The notes under the pieces: generated by a model | Databases searched by the model: none | What the model saw: only the letters and a program-made list of their open reading frames with translations | Told to the model about the DNA's origin: nothing | Virus record (IMG/VR): IMGVR_UViG_3300049825_000251 | Location: 1 to 36,440 of that record | Length of the DNA stretch: 36,440 nucleotides | Direction: 5' to 3' (one strand) | DNA from: a virus | Program-made: the position numbers and the translations under genes | Part shown: one piece after another, positions 30,719 to 36,440 of the stretch | Layout of the letters: each line of letters opens with the position of its first letter | Numbering within the stretch: position 1 is the first letter of the stretch

Positions 30719-33700
30719 ATGACAAGTTCTTCAAGTTTATACGGCACAGTTACTACACAAAATTCGAGTTCAACCAACTCAACAAGTTTGTATGGTGAGG
30801 CTGGCACACCTATTCCAGACAGTAGTGGCAATGTAGTTGTTCGCGGTGACTTAATTGTATTAAGTGGCAACATTCTAACTACTGCTGCAACTGGCAATAT
30901 CTTTCCCGCAAATGCAACCACTATTAATTTAGGTCTTGCTGCCACGGCTGTTAACATTGGTGCAGCCTCAGGCACTACAATCATCAACAACTCACTTGGT
31001 GTAAATGGCACAATCAATGGCAATGAAGCCAACTTTGGTAATGTGCGTATCAATCCAGGTGACACCACATACCAATCTACTATTACTACTGTAGCAGATG
31101 ATTTAAATTTAACTTCTGCCACTGGCAATATTAAATTAAATCCAGCCACAGGATTATTATACAGCGAAAATAACAATCGTTTGCTTCGTCCATACATTCA
31201 GAGCACAACTGGTAATTCAAGTGGCTTGCGTATTAGTGGACCAAATACAGGAACAAGTGCAACTGCACTTGTTAGTGTTAATACTTCAAGTGATGCATTA
31301 AACACAGAATTTCTAAGTATGCAAAGTCGCGGTTCTGCATTAACTAATGCATTGCGTTTCTTCACTGGCAAATATACTGCAGGTGTATTAGGTGCTGTAA
31401 ATAAAAGTATAGCATTTGTTGATAACACAAATACATACGCAACTATTAATCCTGCTGGAACTACAATTGCTACTGACTTGGCAACTAAAACTTATGTTGA
31501 TGCGCAAGTTGATGCAAATACAACTTACACAATTGATGCAAGTACAACAACTGGCGGTGCTAACTTTAACTTGCGTGGTAGCGATGCATCAGTTGATACA
31601 ATCAAGTTTGCTGGAACTGGTGGAACACTGATTACACGAACTGATGCAAATACCATTACTATAAATACAGCAGTTCCTGCTGATCCAAGTCAACTTACTA
31701 ATGGTTTATACACATTATCTTTAAATGCTGATGGCACAGTAAGTTTCCCAAATTATACTTTCCCAACTGCTGATGGCACATTTGATTTTATAACAGGTAC
31801 TGGACAAGTATTAGAAACCAATGGCGCTGGTGGATTACAATGGGCTTATGCAAGTGATTTAGTTCCTACATATACCACAGCAGTATCTGCTGCAACTGGC
31901 GGCGTTGATGTTAAACTTGAAGCAGTTCAAAATGCTACCGTTGCTATAGTTGGCACAACCACAATTAAAGGTGGCACAAATGTAAGCGTTACTAATGCCG
32001 GTAATGTTATTACTGTTGCTGCAACTGATACAAACACAACTTATGCAATTGATGCCAGTACAACCACTGGTGGTGCTAACTTAAATCTAACTGGAAGTGA
32101 TAGTTCTACAGATAGTGTTGCGTACAAAGGAGCAGGTGCTACTACTGTTGCAAGAACAGATGCTAACACAATTACAATTACATCTGTTGACACCAATACA
32201 ACTTACACCCAAGATGTAAGTTCTACAACTGGTGGTGCCAATGTTAATTTGGTTGGTAGCGATAGCACAACTGATAGTGTTGCGTACAAAGGAGCAGGTT
32301 CAGTAGTTGTTACAGCAACAGATGCAAGCACAGTTACTATTACTGGTACAGATACAAACACAACTTACACAATTGCAAGTGGTGCAGTCACTGGTGGAGC
32401 AAACTTAACTCTGTCAGGTAGTGATAGTTCTACAGATAGTGTTGCTTACAAAGGTGCTGGCGCTACTACTGTTACATCTACAGATGTTAATACAATCACT
32501 ATTACTTCTACAGATACAAACACAACTTACACTCAAAATGCAAGCACAACAACAGGTGGCGCAAACTTTAACTTGGTAGGCAGTGATGCTACAACAGATA
32601 GTATCGCATTAAAGGGTGCTGGCGCTACTACAGTTACAAGAACTGATGCTGACACGGTTACAGTTACTTCAACTGATACAAACACAACTTACACTCAAAA
32701 TGCAAGCAGCGTTACAGGTGGTGCTGGATTGAATTTGGTTGGTAGCGATAGCACAACTGATACAGTATCATTTAAAGGTGCTGGCGCTACTACAATTACA
32801 AGAACTGATGCCGACACAGTTACAGTTACTTCAACTGATACAAACACAACTTATGCAATTGATGCAAGTGCAACCACTGGTGGTGCAAACTTAAATCTAA
32901 CTGGCAGTGATAGTTCAACTGACACAGTTAAGATCGCTTCTGGCACTGGTATTACAGTAAGTCAAACTGATGTGAATACTATATCTGTTGCCAGCACAAT
33001 CACACAATATACAGATACACAGGCTCGTGCAGCAGTATCCAATGGTGTTGATCTTGCAGTTAGCGGCACAGATGTTTATGTAAAATCATTGCGTGATGGA
33101 ACTCCAGTATATGGTGCTCTAAATGCAATGTATAATCAAGTAGGTTATACATTCCAGCCACCAGCATTGAGTAGTGTTAGTGGTAATGCTGGATTTGATA
33201 TTGTATCAAGTTCAGGTGGTGCAGCAGGTTATACTGCTTCATGTTCAATCACTGGCTATTTTGCAGACACACAAGCAGGCAGCAATGCCAGCCCTGCAAT
33301 TCAAATGCGAAGTGGTAACGGAACAGGCACTACTCCAACTGCTTCAACTCTGAATAATGTAATAGGCACAACTAACTATGGTGCATATAGCACAACTGAT
33401 TGGGCATCAACCATTGCTACTCAGGGCCAGGGTGGTGGAATAAATGCATTGCATCCATTACAAGCACAAGCATATAGTCTTGGAACAGTCACTGATGCAG
33501 CAGCAACGCTAACTCCAACTGCTGTGGCAAGAACTCAAGTAACAGTTGCATCAGTTGCAATCACTGGAACCAATGGATTCTTCAGTTGCACTGCTGCCAC
33601 AATTGGTATTGGTAATTCAGTTGTTATTACTGGCACTAACTCTGGTAGTGGCACTATTACTGGATATGTCAGCGGCAACATTTATTATGTGATTGGTGGA

Positions 33701-34852
33701 AATAGTTCAACCACATTCCAATTGAGTGCAACTCCAGGTGGTGTTCCAATTGCCACAACTGCTGGAACCACTACTGGATTAACATTTGTTCGTTATATTA
33801 TTACTGTGACTTATGCAGCACAAACAGTTGCTCCATATGGCACAAATGCCAAGGTTGCAGTGTCAGGTATCACTGGTGTTACTGATGGCACTTATATGTC
33901 CATTGGCGCATCAACTACTACACAGGTATTGCTGGGAACATATACCACTGCTGTGTCATTGGGTGCTACTCCTCTGCTGAGTATTCGTAATGTGACTGCT
34001 GCTGCAACTGGCTTTCGTATTCGTGGCTTTGCTGCAAATACTATAATGGCCACTACAAACCGCATCAACTTCTTAGATCATACTGCTGCTATAGCAACTT
34101 ATAAGAGTGATATTATTGCGCAGCAAAGTGTTACTCCAGCAACATTCGTAATAGGCACAAGTTCAATCGCTGGTTTTGTATTAACAGTTGGAACATTGAC
34201 ATCAGGCACAGTTGCAGTAGGATCATTTATAACTGGCACAGGTGTAACTGCTAACACTTATATTATCAGCAACATTGCTGGTTCAGGTGCTGGCTCTACT
34301 TGGTTGGTTAGTGCAACACAAACAGTGGCATCTACTACAATCACTGGTAGCAAACAAAACTTAATCACCAGCAGCGTTGGTTTAAGTTATGATCGCACAT
34401 TGGGTAATTTTTACAGCACTGTGACACAGACCAATCCAGTTGCCAATGCTGAAAACTTAATGGTGTTTGGCACTACTGATATTGCATCAGGTGTCAGCAT
34501 AGTCAGCAATGGCTCTGGATTGACTCGTATTACAATTGCGCGAGCAGGCACTTATAACATCCAGTTCTCAGCACAGATTGCCAAAACTGGTGCAGGTAAT
34601 GATAACTGTTATATCTGGTTAAAGAAAAACGGCACCACAGTGACACAAACTGCTGGTATTACTCGTGTATCAGGCAACGGAGATCGTATTATGGCAAGTT
34701 GGAACTATTTGGTAACAGCAGCAATCGGCGATTATTATGAACTTGCTTGGGCTGCAACAGACACAGATGTAATATTACAAGCCAGTTCACCTGGTGGCGT
34801 AGTTCCATCAGTGCCAAGTGTTATTTTAACAGTAGTGCCAGTGGGAGCATAA
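30719..34852 (+). CDS. Tail fibre with 54-aa repeats and C-terminal C1q-like domain, 1377 aa
   Basis: Residues 1-60 are Ser/Thr-rich (MTSSSSLYGTVTTQNSSSTN), probably the virion anchor. A fibre linker motif LATKTYVDAQVDANTTY lies near 254-270. Residues about 437-760 are six tandem 54-aa repeats built on DTNTTYTIDASTTTGGANLN then SDSSTDSVAYKGAGATT. Residues about 944-1025 and 1148-1215 are type I and type II beta modules shared with other virion proteins. The last ~100 residues (ARAGTYNIQFSAQI, NCYIWLKKNGT, IGDYYELAWAATDTD) are a C1q/TNF-like jelly roll, the usual trimeric receptor-binding tip of marine phage fibres. SD AAGGATCG. Four-base spacing to the next gene. Confidence 0.85.
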   Translation: MTSSSSLYGTVTTQNSSSTNSTSLYGEAGTPIPDSSGNVVVRGDLIVLSGNILTTAATGNIFPANATTINLGLAATAVNIGAASGTTIINNSLGVNGTINGNEANFGNVRINPGDTTYQSTITTVADDLNLTSATGNIKLNPATGLLYSENNNRLLRPYIQSTTGNSSGLRISGPNTGTSATALVSVNTSSDALNTEFLSMQSRGSALTNALRFFTGKYTAGVLGAVNKSIAFVDNTNTYATINPAGTTIATDLATKTYVDAQVDANTTYTIDASTTTGGANFNLRGSDASVDTIKFAGTGGTLITRTDANTITINTAVPADPSQLTNGLYTLSLNADGTVSFPNYTFPTADGTFDFITGTGQVLETNGAGGLQWAYASDLVPTYTTAVSAATGGVDVKLEAVQNATVAIVGTTTIKGGTNVSVTNAGNVITVAATDTNTTYAIDASTTTGGANLNLTGSDSSTDSVAYKGAGATTVARTDANTITITSVDTNTTYTQDVSSTTGGANVNLVGSDSTTDSVAYKGAGSVVVTATDASTVTITGTDTNTTYTIASGAVTGGANLTLSGSDSSTDSVAYKGAGATTVTSTDVNTITITSTDTNTTYTQNASTTTGGANFNLVGSDATTDSIALKGAGATTVTRTDADTVTVTSTDTNTTYTQNASSVTGGAGLNLVGSDSTTDTVSFKGAGATTITRTDADTVTVTSTDTNTTYAIDASATTGGANLNLTGSDSSTDTVKIASGTGITVSQTDVNTISVASTITQYTDTQARAAVSNGVDLAVSGTDVYVKSLRDGTPVYGALNAMYNQVGYTFQPPALSSVSGNAGFDIVSSSGGAAGYTASCSITGYFADTQAGSNASPAIQMRSGNGTGTTPTASTLNNVIGTTNYGAYSTTDWASTIATQGQGGGINALHPLQAQAYSLGTVTDAAATLTPTAVARTQVTVASVAITGTNGFFSCTAATIGIGNSVVITGTNSGSGTITGYVSGNIYYVIGGNSSTTFQLSATPGGVPIATTAGTTTGLTFVRYIITVTYAAQTVAPYGTNAKVAVSGITGVTDGTYMSIGASTTTQVLLGTYTTAVSLGATPLLSIRNVTAAATGFRIRGFAANTIMATTNRINFLDHTAAIATYKSDIIAQQSVTPATFVIGTSSIAGFVLTVGTLTSGTVAVGSFITGTGVTANTYIISNIAGSGAGSTWLVSATQTVASTTITGSKQNLITSSVGLSYDRTLGNFYSTVTQTNPVANAENLMVFGTTDIASGVSIVSNGSGLTRITIARAGTYNIQFSAQIAKTGAGNDNCYIWLKKNGTTVTQTAGITRVSGNGDRIMASWNYLVTAAIGDYYELAWAATDTDVILQASSPGGVVPSVPSVILTVVPVGA
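32027..32998 (+). repeat. Six tandem 162-bp coding repeats in the fibre
   Basis: Units begin at 32027, 32189, 32351, 32513, 32675 and 32837, exactly 162 bases (54 codons) apart, each starting with a GAYACMAAYAC-type segment. A seventh, diverged unit begins near 31519. Perfect periodicity with many synonymous differences suggests selection on repeat length and prior expansion by recombination. Confidence 0.9.
33550..33790 (+). repeat. Type I module in the fibre
   Basis: Encodes VAITGTNGFFSCTAA, then ITGTNSGSGTITGYVSG, then NSSTTFQLSA and [11 protein letters not shown]: the complete type I unit as found in the 1577-aa tail protein, 28 kb away. Confidence 0.8.
34150..34360 (+). repeat. Type II module in the fibre
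   Basis: Encodes GFVLTVGTLTSGTVAVGSFI then TGTGVTANTYI and TQTVASTTITGS, aligning without gaps in its core with 4797-5006. Confidence 0.7.
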
Positions 34853-34853
34853 C

Positions 34854-35141
34854 ATGACAACAATTGATACAACAGACGCACGCTTGAATACGCATGAATT
34901 ATTGTGCTATGAACGCTACAAAGGTATTGAAGTACGCATGGATAATATTGAAACTCGTGTAGATGCTATCAGTTTAGATCTTAAAGAACTAAAACAAACT
35001 AATGATCGTCAGTTCAATGAAATCAAAAGCATGTTGACAGCAGCCAAAGATGAAAAGTTTAAAACTATGGTCACAGTGGCAGGAACTATTATTGTTGCAT
35101 TGCTTGGTACCATGGGTTATCTGATCACACATCTAAAATGA
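34854..35141 (+). CDS. Coiled-coil protein with C-terminal membrane anchor (XhlA-like), 95 aa
   Basis: One base after the fibre stop. Residues about 22-65 form a charged coiled coil (RMDNIETRVDAISLDLKELK), followed by a single hydrophobic segment VTVAGTIIVALLGTMGYLIT (about 73-92) and a short basic end. This layout (cytoplasmic coiled coil, C-terminal anchor) is that of XhlA-type lysis accessory proteins, which sit in the inner membrane next to holins. ATGA overlap with the holin-like gene supports a lysis cassette. Confidence 0.65.
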   Translation: MTTIDTTDARLNTHELLCYERYKGIEVRMDNIETRVDAISLDLKELKQTNDRQFNEIKSMLTAAKDEKFKTMVTVAGTIIVALLGTMGYLITHLK

Positions 35142-35374
35142 AATCATGGTTTAATTGCAAGTGGAGACCAGCCAGCGCCTGGCTCTACTTATTGATATGC
35201 TTGTTTGATTTTATCATTGCTCCTATCCTATGGAGTATTATGCATAGTACTGAATTGGTGCAATGGCAACCACTAACTCTTATGGGTGGTGGTTTACTAC
35301 ATGTATCATTTGGTGCTATTATGGGCATTACAAGTTTTGGTAGAACACAAGAGAAACTTGCTGGCAAAGATTAA
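35138..35374 (+). CDS. Holin-like membrane protein, 78 aa
   Basis: Two or three hydrophobic segments: WLYLLICLFDFIIAPILWSI (about 15-34), a weaker PLTLMGGGLLHVSFGAIMGI (about 46-65). The pattern FDFIIAPILW, then QWQPLTLMGGGLLHVSFGAI resembles the 3TM/GTA-type holin family (PF11351-like). Holins permeabilise the inner membrane at a set time. No endolysin gene follows, so partner murein hydrolase is unclear. Confidence 0.7.
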   Translation: MKSWFNCKWRPASAWLYLLICLFDFIIAPILWSIMHSTELVQWQPLTLMGGGLLHVSFGAIMGITSFGRTQEKLAGKD

Positions 35375-35404
35375 ACGCCCATTATTATATTGCATACATA
35401 GAGT

Positions 35405-36031
35405 ATGCAAGACAAAACAATCAACAAGTGGTATCAAAGCGATAAGAAATTAAAACCATCTTATCCAAGCCCACAATCAATCATGCGAAAAGCAGTGGGC
35501 GCAGAAGAATACAAATTTCTGTGTAAGACAACTAACACTGATCATATCAGGGCCGCTGCAATTATGCCTGCCCATCTTTCTTATGCGCATCTGCTCACGG
35601 CTCCGTGGTCAATGATCTACAAGAATAAAGACTGGGTTATGATTATCGTTAGCATTTCTGAACCAACAAAATGGCTGGACATAGCAAAAAGTTCTGGTGC
35701 AATTGCATGGCAAAAAGGATCAAATCAAACACAGTTATACCAATGGGAAAAGCCTGACCTTGATGAGCATGGGCTCGAAGTACGGCCAAACAACACTGGA
35801 TTAGTCACTGAAGAAATTGCAAAATCATTTCAGTTAAAAAATCCTAATAAACCACGACGCCAAAGCAAAGATTACGACTACGAAGAAATGATGAAGGACA
35901 TTAAGGCCAATAAACTAACTTATGTGGCAATGGCTGAGAAGTACAACATCAGTCGTATCACTGTTATGACCAATGCACATAGAGCAGGTTATAAATCACT
36001 AAGAGCAGGGAAGCCACATGTCAAGACCTAA
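35405..36031 (+). CDS. HTH-containing protein, possible regulator, 208 aa
   Basis: Start ATG 35405 has no strong Shine-Dalgarno. The N-terminal ~150 residues look globular (IMRKAVGAEEYKFLCKT; LLTAPWSMIYKNKDWVMIIV) with no recognised family. The C-terminus has a homeodomain-like helix-turn-helix: YEEMMKDIKANKLTYVAMAE then KYNISRITVMTNAHRAGYKS, as in site-specific DNA-binding proteins. A 30-base AT-rich gap precedes it (weak TTAAAC ... TACATA with 18-base spacer). Could be an early transcription regulator. It overlaps the next gene by 14 bases. Confidence 0.65.
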   Translation: MQDKTINKWYQSDKKLKPSYPSPQSIMRKAVGAEEYKFLCKTTNTDHIRAAAIMPAHLSYAHLLTAPWSMIYKNKDWVMIIVSISEPTKWLDIAKSSGAIAWQKGSNQTQLYQWEKPDLDEHGLEVRPNNTGLVTEEIAKSFQLKNPNKPRRQSKDYDYEEMMKDIKANKLTYVAMAEKYNISRITVMTNAHRAGYKSLRAGKPHVKT

Positions 36032-36308
36032 GCCCACAATACTGCTGCAAGACATAGATGAAGATTACCGAGCATATGAAGTATGCGAAGCAGATCACAT
36101 CTATGCAGTGTGCTATCAAGGCCGACCATTTACACTTCGTATGCATCCTAACATTGAGGTTCCTGTAATTGGTCCAAAGTACATTAAGAGTAGTTTTACC
36201 AGCAGTGGACATGCATTCAATCTTGCTGAGAAGTTGAACATCAGATTCAACACTGAAGAATTTTCAGTAATGATGATGTATCCTGGCAGAGTACTGAAAG
36301 AAGAATAA
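36018..36308 (+). CDS. Unknown protein, 96 aa (complete copy)
   Basis: ATG 36018 lies inside the HTH gene end (14-base overlap). The product, MSRPKPTILLQDIDEDYRAY onward, looks globular with mixed helix and strand and two Cys residues; family not recognised. The last 48 codons reappear at bases 1-146 because of circular closure. Followed in five bases by tRNA-Gln. Confidence 0.7.
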   Translation: MSRPKPTILLQDIDEDYRAYEVCEADHIYAVCYQGRPFTLRMHPNIEVPVIGPKYIKSSFTSSGHAFNLAEKLNIRFNTEEFSVMMMYPGRVLKEE

Positions 36309-36440
36309 ATTATTGGCTCATAGTGAAGTGGTATCACAACAGATTTTGATTCTGTCGTCCTTGGTTCGATTCCAAGTGGGCCTGCCAAATAAGTCGTTTA
36401 AACGCCTGGTTTACTATTTCGTGTACATGCGATAGTGATC
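36163..36440. repeat. Right copy of terminal overlap
   Basis: Matches bases 1-279 with A36290 for G128, T36313 for C151 and a short indel near 36413-36418. The apical hairpin of the terminator is intact in this copy (ACTAT 36413-36417 with ATAGT 36432-36436), unlike the left copy; the outer 3' arm lies beyond the window. Closing at this overlap gives a circle of about 36,162 bases. Confidence 0.9.
36314..36387 (+). tRNA. tRNA-Gln (UUG), right-hand copy of the overlap
   Basis: Identical in sequence to the copy at 152-225; one gene on the closed circle. Anticodon loop TTTTGAT, encoded CCA at 36385-36387. Confidence 0.93.

Noticed and set aside
32027-32998. CRISPR array
   Set aside because: The regular repeats are 162 bases long, contiguous, and in frame within the fibre gene, without unique spacers.
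36116-36388. Minus-strand open frame ending in a peptide that begins MAGPLGIEPRTTES
   Set aside because: This is the well-known false protein made by translating a tRNA gene and its CCA end on the opposite strand; it lies across tRNA-Gln.

Overview
The window is an essentially complete genome of a short-tailed (podovirus-like) tailed phage, on one strand, AT-rich, with compact and often overlapping genes. It has a terminase large subunit, P22-like portal, scaffold, SU10-like (DUF5309-type) major capsid protein, head-tail adaptor, nozzle-like tail protein, internal virion proteins (one with a lytic transglycosylase-like domain) and a C1q-tipped tail fibre. No tape measure, tail tube or sheath gene is visible. 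No integrase, repressor or CRISPR array is visible. The last 278 bases repeat the first 279 almost exactly, so the sequence closes into a circle of about 36.16 kb; the two copies differ at a synonymous site and in noncoding DNA. The host cannot be named. Consensus sigma70-type promoters and AGGA ribosome sites point to an ordinary bacterial host.

Layout on the circle. Early/regulatory block (about 34.85 kb through the join to 3.9 kb): spanin/XhlA-like coiled-coil membrane protein, holin-like protein, HTH-containing protein, 96-aa unknown, tRNA-Gln(UUG), terminator, a 395-base gene-free stretch with an apparently structured RNA, a strong promoter, two unknown genes, a second promoter, a 546-aa single-subunit palm polymerase, and a chain of four tiny coupled genes ending at a terminator. 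Tail/internal virion block (4.1-16.5 kb): 1577-aa modular nozzle-like protein, 306-aa protein, a 2OG-Fe(II) oxygenase fused to an HD-like (DUF6817-like) domain, a very acidic Gly/Asp/Ala-repeat protein and three internal virion proteins. Then come a Dps-like ferritin, a likely small terminase, DUF6496-like and RGPTxGN-motif proteins, and a Gln/Pro repeat protein (16.5-19 kb). Packaging/head block (19-30.7 kb): unknowns, TerL, portal, scaffold, capsid, terminator, adaptor, interrupted by four homing-endonuclease-like genes (three paralogues of one family and one GIY-YIG). Tail fibre: 30.7-34.85 kb.

Four points stand out. First, the only nucleic-acid polymerase is a short palm-domain enzyme whose motifs lie between Pol I and T7-type RNA polymerase. 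Second, a TAAATA element occurs in nearly every late gap and in four cases sits 4-6 bases before a start codon lacking a Shine-Dalgarno sequence, which suggests late promoters giving leaderless mRNAs. Third, there is a candidate structured RNA after the tRNA terminator. Fourth, unusual accessory proteins lie inside the virion cluster: the oxygenase-HD fusion next to the repeat protein, and the Dps-like ferritin. Names rest on motif recognition by eye; no database search was run.
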